Assembly (NCBI GenBank): GCA_027627705.1
Contig: CP091242.1
Span: 2,344,677-2,408,676 of the forward strand
Source: Hyphomonadaceae bacterium BL14
GTDB lineage: Bacteria; Pseudomonadota; Alphaproteobacteria; Caulobacterales; Maricaulaceae
Length of the DNA: 64,000 nt
Direction of reading: 5' to 3'
Within the stretch, counting starts at the first letter, position 1. Every line of letters begins with the position of its first letter. Under the pieces are notes generated by a model. The model was given only the letters and a program-made list of their open reading frames with translations, was not told the origin of the DNA and did not search any database. This document shows, one piece after another, positions 34,092 to 44,522 of this stretch. A program made the translations under genes and the position numbers.

Positions 34092-34520
34092 TCATGCAAT
34101 CAGATGGCGGGTGATGAAGACGGTGGCGGCGCCCGCGGTCATGAACACGGCCACGGAGACCAGGCTGCGCGGGGAGAACAGGCTCAGCCCGCACACGCCG
34201 TGGCCCGAGGTGCAGCCCGAGCCCATCTGCGTGCCCACGCCCACCATGAGGCCGGCGGCGATCAGGGTCAGGGGGCCCGCCTCGATGGTCACAGCCACCG
34301 GTCCGGCGGCGAGCATCACGATCAGCGGTGCGGCGATCAGGCCGGCGACGAAGGCGAGGCGCCAGAGCCGGTCGGGCACGGACGGGCCGATCAGCCCGCC
34401 GGCAATGCCGGATATCCCGGCAATGCGGCCATTGGCGGCCATCAGCCAGACAGCCGACAGGCCGATCAGCGCGCCGCCGATCAAGGCGGAGACCGGGGTG
34501 AAGGGGGTGACAGCGTCCAT
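34092..34520 (-). CDS. YeeE/YedE-family sulfur transporter, half-size (PmpA-like)
   Basis: The 142-residue membrane protein has ALIGLSAVWLMAANGRIAGISGI and the second signature GVGTQMGSGCTSGHGVCGLSLFSPRSL, with the substrate-contacting cysteines of the YeeE/YedE fold. ATG 34520 has AAAGGA eight bases upstream, and a TTG at 34526 is less likely. With the downstream half it forms a complete transporter. Divergent transcription from the ArsR gene suggests shared control from the palindrome at 34593. Confidence 0.88.
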   Translation of the reverse strand: MDAVTPFTPVSALIGGALIGLSAVWLMAANGRIAGISGIAGGLIGPSVPDRLWRLAFVAGLIAAPLIVMLAAGPVAVTIEAGPLTLIAAGLMVGVGTQMGSGCTSGHGVCGLSLFSPRSLVSVAVFMTAGAATVFITRHLIA

Positions 34521-34592
34521 GGGCAATCCTTTCGTGAACGGGGGGCGGCTCGCGAACCGGGTGAGGCGTCTCGCCGCGCCACGGCCCCTTGA

Positions 34593-34608
34593 TTATCAGT
34601 TTTGATAA
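34593..34608. promoter_or_regulatory. Candidate operator for the ArsR/BigR-type regulator
   Basis: Perfect inverted repeat TTATCA-gttt-TGATAA in the AT-rich centre of the 156-base divergent intergenic region. It lies next to a TATATG that could be a -10 element for the rightward operon. Position and symmetry make it the likely regulator site for both directions. Confidence 0.6.
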
Positions 34609-34676
34609 ATGATATATGTGAGGACGAAACGCAAGAGGCTTTGCATCACGCAAGGCCCGAACGCCAGGACGCCGAT

Positions 34677-35057
34677 ATGGACCGGACCCACACACTGACG
34701 CCGTACGAGGCCACCTCTTCCCCCGGCATCGACATCGCCCAGCTGCGCACGCGCGCCGGGGAGGTGAGCGGCTTGCTCAAGCTGCTCGCCAATCCTGGCC
34801 GCCTGCTGATCGCGTGCGAGCTGATGGATGGCGAGCGCACGGTCAGCCAGATCGAGCAGCGCACCGGCGTGCGCCAGCCCAATCTGTCGCGCGATCTCGC
34901 CCGCCTGCGTGCCGCCGGCCTGGTCGCCACGCGCCGCGACGGCAAGGCGGTGCATTACCGCCTCGCTGACGGGCGCATCCAGCGTCTGATGACCGCCCTG
35001 TGCGCGGCGTTTGCGTCAGACCTCAAGACACCCTCCCCCGAAGACAAGGACCTCTGA
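34677..35057 (+). CDS. bigR: ArsR-family regulator, BigR/SqrR-like
   Basis: The 126-residue protein has the ArsR winged helix: VSGLLKLLANPGRLLIACELMDGERTVSQIEQRTGVRQPNLSRDLARLRAAGLVATRRDGKAVHYRLADG. The cysteine in LIACEL and a second in TALCAAF lie at the positions that form the persulfide-sensing pair in BigR/SqrR. This, with the ETHE1-like gene two bases downstream, makes a persulfide sensor likely. AGGA sits nine bases before ATG 34677. A longer start at 34602 overlaps the promoter. Confidence 0.85.
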   Translation: MDRTHTLTPYEATSSPGIDIAQLRTRAGEVSGLLKLLANPGRLLIACELMDGERTVSQIEQRTGVRQPNLSRDLARLRAAGLVATRRDGKAVHYRLADGRIQRLMTALCAAFASDLKTPSPEDKDL

Positions 35058-35059
35058 TC

Positions 35060-35941
35060 ATGACCCACCAACCTGCCCGCCAACCCGACGTCAAAGCCTT
35101 CTTCGACCCGGCCACCAATACGGTGAGCTATGTGGTCTCGGACCCGGCGACGAAACACGCCGCCATCGTGGACTCCGTCCTCGACTACGACCCCAAATCC
35201 GGGCGCACCTCCAAGGCCAGCGCCGACGCCGTCATCGCCTTTGTGCGCGAGCAGGGCTTCACGGTGCAGTGGATCCTGGAGACCCATGTCCACGCCGACC
35301 ACCTGTCGGCCGCGCCGTATCTGAAGGACCAGGTCGGCGGCACGCTGGCCATCGGCTCCAATATCCGCACCGTGCAGGACGTGTTCGGCAAGGTGTTCAA
35401 TGCCGGCACCGAATTCGCCCGCGACGGCTCGCAGTTTGACCGCCTGTTCGAGGATGGCGAGACCTTCATGCTCGGCCAGATCGAGGCGAAGGCCCTCCAC
35501 ACGCCGGGCCACACGCCCGCCTGCATGACCTATGTGATCGGCGATGCGGGCTTTGTCGGCGACACGCTGTTCATGCCCGACTACGGCACCGCGCGCTGTG
35601 ACTTCCCCGGCGGCGACGCCCATGAGCTCTACCGCTCGATCCAGAAACTCTACGCCCTGCCGGACGAGACGCGCCTGTTCCTGTGCCACGACTATCTGCC
35701 CGAGGGCCGCGACACCTATCAGTGGGAAACCACAATCGGCGCCCAGAAGGCGGGCAATATCCACGTGCACCAGGGCGTCAGCGAGGCGGCCTTCGTCAAG
35801 ATGCGCACCGCGCGCGACGCGACGCTCGCCATGCCCGTGCTGATCCTGCCCTCGGTGCAGGTCAACATGCGCGCCGGCCACATGCCCCCGCCGGACGAGA
35901 ACGGCCTCACCTATCTGAAAATCCCGGTGGACGCGCTTTAG
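35060..35941 (+). CDS. blh: ETHE1/Blh-like persulfide dioxygenase (metallo-beta-lactamase fold)
   Basis: The 293-residue protein carries the metal-binding motif T-H-V-H-A-D-H-L, then HTPGHTPACMTY, GDTLFMPDYGTARCDFPGGDAHELYRSIQKLY and CHDYLPEGRDTYQWETT. The single-iron ETHE1 set (two His, one Asp) and the R-C-D-F substrate-site segment are present. ETHE1 enzymes oxidise glutathione persulfide to sulfite. Its start is two bases after the regulator stop, so the two are one operon. With the divergent YeeE/YedE pair this is a compact sulfide/persulfide tolerance module. Confidence 0.92.
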   Translation: MTHQPARQPDVKAFFDPATNTVSYVVSDPATKHAAIVDSVLDYDPKSGRTSKASADAVIAFVREQGFTVQWILETHVHADHLSAAPYLKDQVGGTLAIGSNIRTVQDVFGKVFNAGTEFARDGSQFDRLFEDGETFMLGQIEAKALHTPGHTPACMTYVIGDAGFVGDTLFMPDYGTARCDFPGGDAHELYRSIQKLYALPDETRLFLCHDYLPEGRDTYQWETTIGAQKAGNIHVHQGVSEAAFVKMRTARDATLAMPVLILPSVQVNMRAGHMPPPDENGLTYLKIPVDAL

Positions 35942-35969
35942 GGCGAGGAAGTCGCTCGCAAGCGCCCCT

Positions 35970-36081
35970 CCCTCCCCTTGAGGGGAGGGTTGGGGTGGGG
36001 TGATGGTGCCGCGCGTGTCAGATTCCAGCTGGCCGCCTGACGGCGGCGCCCCCACCCCGGCCCTCCCCCGGTGGGGGAGGG
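35970..36081. repeat. Pair of C/G-purine hairpins after the dioxygenase gene
   Basis: CCCTCCCC-ttga-GGGGAGGG (35970-35989) and CCCTCCCCC-ggt-GGGGGAGGG (36061-36081). The segments between them (TTGGGGTGGGG and CCCCCACCCC) can also pair, so the whole can form one long branched stem. It lies between convergent genes and may act as a two-way terminator. Confidence 0.7.
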
Positions 36082-36113
36082 AGAAGGGGCCTCGGTGTGG
36101 CCCTCACGCCCCC

Positions 36114-36896
36114 TCACCCCTCCTGCGCATTGTCCTCCCAGGTGTACTGGTCCTCATAGAGCGTGCCCTTGAGGAATCCCTTTTCCTTCGCCCAGCGGGG
36201 CAGGTTTCTGACGTTTCCGCACAGGGCGAGATAGACCAGATTGTGCATGCGCCGCCGCACCTCCAGCGCCGCCTCTTCCTGCCGCCGCTGGTACTCCGGG
36301 TCCGCCCTGGCCGGCAGGGGCAGGGCCTCCAGCACGCGGGCCGCGCCCAGCAGGCGCTCGGCCAAATTCATCGTCTGGGTGGCGGCTTTCAGCTCGCCGG
36401 CCTGCATCAGCGCTTCGGCCGCCCTCAGCGCCTGCTCCCCCGCCGCCCGCGCCTGCAGCGGATGGATGAAGACATGCGGCGGCTCATCCCCGGCCTCAGC
36501 CCCGGCCTCAGCCCCGGCGCAAGCCCCGGCCTCTGCGTCCGTCCCGGCGCCCGGCTCCGCGCCCCGGTCCTCGCCAGGCAAATCCAGCAGCTCGTCCATG
36601 ATCCGGTCGGCCGCGTCCGGCGCGTCTGGCGGGCCGCCCGCGCCTGCGCCGCCATCGCCACCGGCCGGTGCCAGCGCGGCGCGCCGCGCCCGGTCCTGCG
36701 CCGCGCTGAACACAGCCCGCGTGCGCGCCGAGGCGAGGTCCATGGTGCGCCAGCCCCGCTCCGCCGCCCAGCGGTGCAGGGTAGAGACCGGCACGCCCAG
36801 CTGGCGCGACACCTCATGCATCACCACCCCCGCCTCGCGCATGGCCCGCGCCGCCGCGATCAGGTCCGCCCGCTCATCATCTGTCCGGAAATTCAT
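36114..36896 (-). CDS. Helix-turn-helix protein with acidic Ala/Gly-rich linker, unknown function
   Basis: The 260-residue protein has an N-terminal helix-turn-helix (MREAGVVMHEVSRQLGVPVSTLHRWAAERGWR, ~20-50) of the terminase-small-subunit/transposase style. A low-complexity Ala/Gly/Glu/Asp linker (~75-145, with AEAGAE-type repeats from tandem DNA) follows, then a helical C-terminal domain (~155-260) with MNLAERLLGAARVLEAL and RRMHNLVYLALCGNVRNLPRWAKEKGFL. I do not recognise the family. The HTH suggests DNA binding. No phage genes are adjacent. ATG 36899/36896 fits better than 36956. Confidence 0.65.
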   Translation of the reverse strand: MNFRTDDERADLIAAARAMREAGVVMHEVSRQLGVPVSTLHRWAAERGWRTMDLASARTRAVFSAAQDRARRAALAPAGGDGGAGAGGPPDAPDAADRIMDELLDLPGEDRGAEPGAGTDAEAGACAGAEAGAEAGDEPPHVFIHPLQARAAGEQALRAAEALMQAGELKAATQTMNLAERLLGAARVLEALPLPARADPEYQRRQEEAALEVRRRMHNLVYLALCGNVRNLPRWAKEKGFLKGTLYEDQYTWEDNAQEG

Positions 36897-36967
36897 CATG
36901 GGCGGGAGTATGGGGGCGGTTGGCAGGGAGGGGGGTAAGCTCCTTTCTCCCGCCACGCCCCCACCCC

Positions 36968-37088
36968 CTGTTTTCCCGGAATTTGCGAAGCAAATATCCG
37001 GGACCCATCACGACACCTCTAAACCGCCCAGGCGGCGGACAAGACCGGTGGCTGGGTCCCGGGTCTCCCTCCGGTCGCCTGGGAAAAC
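36968..37088. repeat. Cloverleaf palindromic repeat, family 1, copy 7
   Basis: Outer arms CTGTTTTCCCGG / CTGGGAAAACA, inner arms CCGGGACCCA / TGGGTCCCGG. The left side hairpin is ATTTGC-gaa-GCAAAT. The inner loop holds a second hairpin-like ACCGCC...GGCGG. Confidence 0.85.
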
Positions 37089-37126
37089 ACCGGTGTTTGA
37101 TCTAATCACCACCACACCCCCCACAC

Positions 37127-37257
37127 CTGCCTTCCCGGAAACCCCGGCCTTGAGCCGGGGTTATCCGGGACCCATCTCGACACCTCTGAACCGCCTCGAC
37201 GGTGGAGATGATCGGTGGATGGGTCCCGGGCCTCCCTCCGGTCGCCCGGGAAAACAG
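37127..37257. repeat. Cloverleaf palindromic repeat, family 1, copy 8
   Basis: Outer arms CTGCCTTCCCGG / CCGGGAAAACAG, inner arms CCGGGACCCAT / ATGGGTCCCGG. The left side hairpin is AACCCCGGC-ctt-GAGCCGGGGTT. It is in tandem with copy 7 and marks the left border of the AT-rich island. The next ~105 bases to 37362 hold nothing recognisable. Confidence 0.87.
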
Positions 37258-37362
37258 GGTGAGTTGGTTTGAGCCCCCATGGCGCATGGCGAGAGGGGGG
37301 GGAGGGGTGGGGAAATGGGTGTGTCCCGGGTTTCCCCGTTGGGCAAGCTAGCGCCGCTATAC

Positions 37363-39828
37363 CTAGATTGAAGACAAAGCGTCGTCCAAAAGTTCTATCT
37401 GCCTCTCAAATTTGATTTGCTCACCTTTCAAAGTCCTTTGATTTGAAAGCTTATGAACTCGATCAGCGGCAATATTACGAAACAGTAAACATTTATTTAT
37501 TACAGTCGAATTCAGGTCAGGTTTCTTCCTATTAACCATCTGGACAAGTGGCTCCAAAGCGCGTAGTGGATAAACAAGCTCATGTTCATTGCAGTTCTCT
37601 ATATTATCAATAATAATATTAAGTGCTTCTTCGGCCGCCTCATTTAAATCAATGCCGATTTCACTGACCGCAGCTGGCCTTAATAGGAATCTTGCAATTT
37701 GATTATTAACTTGCTTGAGATCTTAATTAACACCCTTCATGCGCCCGTAGCGCCGAGAGTTTAGAAATCGCTTGTAGGCCGGTTCGAAATTCCCCACTTC
37801 ACAATCAGACATACCATACTGTAACCAGAACTGGTCATTAGTTCGAAACCCAGGTTCAGAAGATAGATGTTGATAAAACCGATGAACAGATTGAGCCCGG
37901 TTCTCCGAAGCCGAAAACACTTCACGGACAAAGCGAAACTTCATGCATTCAATAAAAAGTTGTTTTATTTTAATATCGAATAACGAAGCCTGATGAAAAC
38001 TGATCATAATTTTCGCAAGCAGTGGAACTGTGTCTAAATCTCAAAATGGGTCTGACTGTAACAAAAATGTACACAAAGCTCTCGATTTAGGAATAACAAG
38101 TTTAAATCCATCGCTAGTAAATATATCATTTGCCCTAATATTCATAATGGCGGCATGTATTTGTCCAATATCAAAGTCCAGCCATCCCAAAATATCCTGA
38201 GCGGAAAAAGTTCCGCCTGAGCGTGCCATGCCGGCTATCAGCAACCCTGCGATCGGACGCTTATCAAGATCGTTCTGTAGGACCATTTCTTGAAATAGCT
38301 GATTGATGCGCCGACCAGCAGAACCTTGCTTAAATAGATAGCTCACCAAGCTGCGAAGTTCGCGCCCGCACCTTTTAATAATAAAGTCTCTGGTAGGGCC
38401 TCGCCAGTCAGGCATCTCACCCCAAAAGCCAGTTCTCTCTAAAAGAAAATCAAATTGTTCAACCTCATAATCATCAAGATCAGAGACATCGTGCATTTCA
38501 AAATTTTTAATTCCAGATAGAGTCTTGCTTACGTCTGAATGTCGTTGTCTCATAAAGTGAGTATCGAATACAGCAACAAGTCGATGTGTAGTGCGAAGGC
38601 TTTCAGAAACAGTTTCAAGTTCGTTTAGATGCCTGGAGGCGTCATCGAAAATAAAAACAGCCTTTTCTATGCGCTTCTGGATTTCATGGATCTCACTCAT
38701 AATATATGGATCTAGATTGTCAATATAAAAAGCCTGACACCCCTCGGAAGCAAATAAGATCGATATCTGCTCTGCGACGAATGTCTTGCCCGAAACAGCG
38801 TTCCCATAAATAATAAAGCGGCGTAGATTGTCAGAATGCCTATCAATTACCTTTCTTGTTGCTGTGCGGACAGGAAATAATTTCTCGGCATTTGCGTCAG
38901 AAATTTGATAAGCGAATGCCGAATAGTCAAATAATGAATTGATGAATACGTCAGAAATCTCGAAATTCTCATATGGTTCGGGTGACCATTTAATTTCTTC
39001 TACGAGACTCGGTGTGATCAGATCAATTTCATCGACTTGAAAGGCGGAAATGCTAGCGGCAAGATCCTCTGCAGTCTGAAGCACAATTTTGCCGAGGCGC
39101 GCCAGTCTCTGTATATCGCGTTGCGAGCTATCCGGGTGAATAAAAAAATGGGTTTTCTGTCGGAGTTCTGGTCTAGATGAGAGGATATCTCGGACAGCAG
39201 CATCATTCGCGGAGTATCCTATAAACACGATTGCTTCACAAACGCTCAACTCACGCGAAAGCTTCTTAAACAAAGGGGAGTCTCTATTGCTTCTTTCAAT
39301 ATATGAATTAGTCGAAAGAACCAAGTGAGGTGGCTCTTGTGAATCATTGATGTCCGCCGCCCTGCCGTTCAGGTATACAAGTGGCGTCAAATTCAATCGA
39401 GCAGTCTCTAGATCAGTGTATCGACTAATGGGGTAAAATCGTTGATCACGTGACTCGCCACCGATTTCGAGGATATTATCGAAGTTTGTTGTGAAACATG
39501 ATCGCCATGGTAAACAGGTAAGCACGGAATGAAATGCCTGAAGCTTGACCGCCGTAAGCTGGTGATACAAAAAGGAGCGTACTTTGTCCGCGCCAATTTT
39601 GTCTTCAAGAAGTTGCGAAAGCTCGTAAAACTCAATGAACTCATGCTCTGAAAATGAAAGCAAACTTTTAAACTGTTCAATTAAGGTGCTGGTACTTGGA
39701 ACTTTTCCGTCAGAGTGCTCTGCGCCTATAGAAAATCCAGCACCAAAAAAGGCGACAGCGCGACCGAGAAGAATTTTAGTTAGGAGATGTGGGGGCGCTG
39801 AATTGTCGAATTCCTCGTTCAAAGACAA
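37363..39828 (-). pseudogene. SIR2-domain / P-loop NTPase defence-type gene with two in-frame stops
   Basis: One minus-strand frame runs 822 codons, from TTG at 39828 (or 39822, better spaced after AAAGG) to TAG at 37363. It is broken only by TGA at 38041-38043 and TAA at 37723-37725. The first piece (595 aa) has a SIR2-like N terminus (FFGAGFSIG at ~28-36, CFTTNFDN, VYLNGRA, FIGYSANDAAVRD) and an NTPase domain (Walker A YGNAVSGKT, Walker B AVFIFDDAS). The pieces after each stop (105 and 119 codons) remain helical and protein-like, with FWLQYGMSDCEVGNFEPAYKRF resembling TPR-type sensor repeats. SIR2-STAND proteins deplete NAD on phage infection. Both stops could arise by C-to-T changes from CGA and CAA. 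The DNA is strikingly AT-rich. Confidence 0.78.
38041..39828 (-). CDS. SIR2 + P-loop NTPase, product that would be made if translation ends at the first stop
   Basis: This 595-residue product keeps both the SIR2-like domain (~25-265) and the whole NTPase core with helical lid (~290-560), but lacks about 225 residues of C-terminal sensor repeats. If functional it would be a truncated NADase. If the sensor is needed for control it may be silent or toxic. Given as an alternative reading of the pseudogene entry. Confidence 0.5.
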   Translation of the reverse strand: MSLNEEFDNSAPPHLLTKILLGRAVAFFGAGFSIGAEHSDGKVPSTSTLIEQFKSLLSFSEHEFIEFYELSQLLEDKIGADKVRSFLYHQLTAVKLQAFHSVLTCLPWRSCFTTNFDNILEIGGESRDQRFYPISRYTDLETARLNLTPLVYLNGRAADINDSQEPPHLVLSTNSYIERSNRDSPLFKKLSRELSVCEAIVFIGYSANDAAVRDILSSRPELRQKTHFFIHPDSSQRDIQRLARLGKIVLQTAEDLAASISAFQVDEIDLITPSLVEEIKWSPEPYENFEISDVFINSLFDYSAFAYQISDANAEKLFPVRTATRKVIDRHSDNLRRFIIYGNAVSGKTFVAEQISILFASEGCQAFYIDNLDPYIMSEIHEIQKRIEKAVFIFDDASRHLNELETVSESLRTTHRLVAVFDTHFMRQRHSDVSKTLSGIKNFEMHDVSDLDDYEVEQFDFLLERTGFWGEMPDWRGPTRDFIIKRCGRELRSLVSYLFKQGSAGRRINQLFQEMVLQNDLDKRPIAGLLIAGMARSGGTFSAQDILGWLDFDIGQIHAAIMNIRANDIFTSDGFKLVIPKSRALCTFLLQSDPF

Positions 39829-39860
39829 GCCTTTATCTTCCTAAAGCAGAAAATAGCATT

Positions 39861-39890
39861 ATCATACTTTCCATTTTTGACGGTTGGCAA
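39861..39890 (-). promoter_or_regulatory. Sigma70-type promoter of the SIR2 gene
   Basis: On the minus strand TTGCCA, 18 bases, then TATGAT, with transcription expected to start about 25-30 bases before the TTG start codon. It sits in AT-rich island DNA. By-eye match only. Confidence 0.45.
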
Positions 39891-39949
39891 GGCGACTGAG
39901 TGACGACATTTAACTTCGAGATGATTGTGCCCCAGCCAACGGCACCCCC

Positions 39950-42145
<2,196 letters not shown>

Positions 42146-42249
42146 GAGCGACAATATGGCCCTGCCACCCCGGCTTGAACAGACGCGCAAGTGTTGGTTA
42201 ACCGGGCCGGGGCAGTGTAGCTGCCAATCCACGCAGGTGCGGGAAGGTC

Positions 42250-42753
42250 ATGTCAGGCAGTTTTGAACGGGTGCGGGTCCTGATTCTTGAGGACAATGTG
42301 CACATGTCGACCATCCTGCGCACGATCCTGCAGGGGTTTGGCGTGCGCACGATCACCGAAACCCGCGACGCTGCGGACGCGTTCGAGATGATGCGCAATG
42401 CCAATCCCGATCTGGCGCTGGTCGATTACATGCTCGGCGATGTGGACGGGCTCGAGTTTACACGGCTGATCCGCACTGCCACGGACAGCCCGAACAAATA
42501 CCTGCCCATCATCATGGTCTCCGGCCATACCGACCGCAGCCGGGTGATGGAGGCGATCAATGCCGGCGTGAATGAGTACCTGGCCAAGCCGGTGCGGCCA
42601 GTGGATCTTTACAACCGCCTGGTCTCGATGATCGAACGCCCGCGCCGCTTTGTGAAGGCTCCGGGCTATTTCGGTCCCGACCGCCGCCGCCGCCAGGATC
42701 CGCGCTATACCGGCCGGAAGCGGCGCTCGACCGACGTTCCCGACGAGGAGTGA
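42250..42753 (+). CDS. Single-domain response regulator (CheY-like) with basic C terminus
   Basis: The 167-residue protein has a full receiver domain (residues ~8-125): acidic pair E13-D14 in ILEDN, phospho-acceptor Asp in LALVDYMLGDVDG, the switch Ser in IIMVSGHTD and Lys in YLAKPVRPVDL. The tail contains YFGPDRRRRQ and RKRRS, a basic segment seen in many alphaproteobacterial receiver proteins. It has no output domain. Its start faces uvrB, and TTAACC between the genes is a CtrA-like half-site. No kinase is adjacent. Confidence 0.88.
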   Translation: MSGSFERVRVLILEDNVHMSTILRTILQGFGVRTITETRDAADAFEMMRNANPDLALVDYMLGDVDGLEFTRLIRTATDSPNKYLPIIMVSGHTDRSRVMEAINAGVNEYLAKPVRPVDLYNRLVSMIERPRRFVKAPGYFGPDRRRRQDPRYTGRKRRSTDVPDEE

Positions 42754-42765
42754 GGCAACGGTACG

Positions 42766-43320
42766 CTAGGGCGCGCCGGCACTGTCCCGGTGCACCGGAT
42801 ATACCAGTGCCCCGGTGTCAAAGCCCAGCGCCTCGAGCCCGGCCAGGCGCGCGGCCAGCACGCTGTCGTCCATGTGCCGGGTGCGTGAGAGAACCCAAAG
42901 ATAGCGCCCGCGCGGCTCGCTCACCACGGCCCACTGGTACCCGGCCTGGTCCAGCTCGATCACCCAGTAATCGCCCCAGAAGGGTCCAAAGAAGGACACC
43001 TCCAGCTTCGCGTTGCCGGAGCCGGGGATGATGCGGGCGCGGCCGCGCGCCTCTTCCGCCCGTCCGTCCAGCCCGTCACGATAGCAGGTGTTGACCACGG
43101 AAAGCAGCCCGTCCTCCCGCATCGCATAATCGGCTGTCACGCCGTCGCAACCGCGCTCGAACCGGCTGTCATAGCGCGCGATCTCATACCAGCGGCCCAG
43201 ATAGCGCTCCAGATCCACCTGGGTAACGGTGGTCAGTGGCGCGTCGGAGCTGCGGCGTTCGGGCTGGGGCGCACAGGCGGCAAGTGCCGCCAGCGCGGCC
43301 AGAAGGACAAGGCGCATCAT
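42766..43320 (-). CDS. blc: Bacterial lipocalin (Blc-like lipoprotein)
   Basis: The 184-residue protein has a lipoprotein signal with lipobox L-A-A-C (~13-16). The lipocalin signature is LERYLGRWYEIARYDSRFERGC (G-x-W-Y), then a Cys likely paired with VVNTCYRDG, EVSFFGPFWGDYWVIELD and the third motif LWVLSRTRHMDD. Blc binds lysophospholipids at the outer membrane. Convergent with the response regulator. Two adjacent ATGs are possible starts. Confidence 0.93.
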   Translation of the reverse strand: MMRLVLLAALAALAACAPQPERRSSDAPLTTVTQVDLERYLGRWYEIARYDSRFERGCDGVTADYAMREDGLLSVVNTCYRDGLDGRAEEARGRARIIPGSGNAKLEVSFFGPFWGDYWVIELDQAGYQWAVVSEPRGRYLWVLSRTRHMDDSVLAARLAGLEALGFDTGALVYPVHRDSAGAP

Positions 43321-43389
43321 GGAAAAAGCTCCTAGTCTGGGGTGACAGACCTGAACCTAACACATGAACCGCCAAAACCGTTCGCGGCG

Positions 43390-44409
43390 TTACTGCGCAG
43401 CGTCCAGCAGGGCGTCGATCTCGGCGTTGGTGGTGCACCAGCTCGCCACGAAGCGGGCCGAGCCGTCCGGCCAGGCATAGAAGCCTGCACCGGCAGCTTG
43501 GAGCCGCTCGGCGACGGCCGGTTCAAGCCGGGCGAAGACTTCATTCCCGTCCACCGGGTGGGCAAGGCTGACCCCGTCAATGCGGCTCAGGCCATTGGCC
43601 AGATGCCCGGCGGCGCGGTTGGCCTGGCCGGCGAGCTTCAGCCAAAGGCCGCCATCCAGCCAGGCATCCAGCTGGGCGGCGATATAGCGCATCTTGGGTG
43701 CCATGTGGCCTGACCGTTTCTGGCGTGCCTGCAGGCGCGCGAAGCGGTCCATGACGGAAGGGAACAGGATCACCGCTTCCGCCGCCAGCGCCCCGGTCTT
43801 GGTGGCACCCAGGCACAGAATGTCCACGCCGGATTTCCAGGTCAGTGCCGCCGGACTGCACCTCAGACCTGCCAGCGCACTGGCGAAGCGGGCACCATCC
43901 ATGTGGATGCTGAGGCCCGCCGCCCGCGCCGGAGCGGTCAGCTGTGCGATCTCGTCCAGCGTGTAGGCACCTCCGGCCTCATTCAGCTGGGACAAGCTCA
44001 GCACCGCCGGGGGCGGCGCATGGACGAAGTCTGCCGGCCATTGGTTCAGGGCATCTTGCAGCGCTGCCGCGTCAATTTTGGCGTGGGCCCCGGGCAGGGG
44101 GAGGAGTTTGGCTCCGCCGGTAAAGAATTCCGGCGCGCCCCGTTCGTCGCGGTGGATATGAGCTTCGTCATGGCACAGCACCATGGCGTCCGACGGGCAC
44201 AGCACGGACAGCGCCAGCGCATTGGCCGCGGTGCCGGACACCGCGAACACCACTTTCAGATCGGTCTCGAACAGGTCCTTCAGGCGCGCTTCCACCCGCG
44301 GGCTGATGGCGTCTGCACCATAGCTGGGCGCGAAACCCTCATTGGCGCGGGCGATGGCCTCGATCAGAGCGGGATGGGCGGGGGCGGTGGTGTCGGACAG
44401 GAAATTCAT
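43390..44409 (-). CDS. ltaE: Low-specificity L-threonine aldolase
   Basis: The 339-residue PLP enzyme starts MNFLSDTTAPAHPALIEAI, a family start. It has AVSGTAANALALSVL, CHDEAHIHRDERGAPEFFTGGAKL, IHMDGARFASAL and the PLP-binding lysine in LCLGATKTGALAAEA. It cleaves L-threonine or allo-threonine to glycine and acetaldehyde. The extension to 44484 is not supported. Monocistronic and divergent from the acyl-CoA dehydrogenase gene. Confidence 0.93.
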   Translation of the reverse strand: MNFLSDTTAPAHPALIEAIARANEGFAPSYGADAISPRVEARLKDLFETDLKVVFAVSGTAANALALSVLCPSDAMVLCHDEAHIHRDERGAPEFFTGGAKLLPLPGAHAKIDAAALQDALNQWPADFVHAPPPAVLSLSQLNEAGGAYTLDEIAQLTAPARAAGLSIHMDGARFASALAGLRCSPAALTWKSGVDILCLGATKTGALAAEAVILFPSVMDRFARLQARQKRSGHMAPKMRYIAAQLDAWLDGGLWLKLAGQANRAAGHLANGLSRIDGVSLAHPVDGNEVFARLEPAVAERLQAAGAGFYAWPDGSARFVASWCTTNAEIDALLDAAQ

Positions 44410-44522
44410 GATGCGCAATCGAGCGCGCCCGGGCGGCGGCGTCAATGCCTTGCAGCCGCACTGGATTGAACGCACCCCGGACACCGCTAGACTGCGGCGG
44501 TCATTCGACCGAAGGAGCCGCC

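Noticed and set aside
37723..38007. Short minus-strand frame as an independent small gene
   Set aside because: It continues the SIR2/NTPase frame in phase after a stop codon, has no ribosome site, and looks like that protein's C-terminal repeats.
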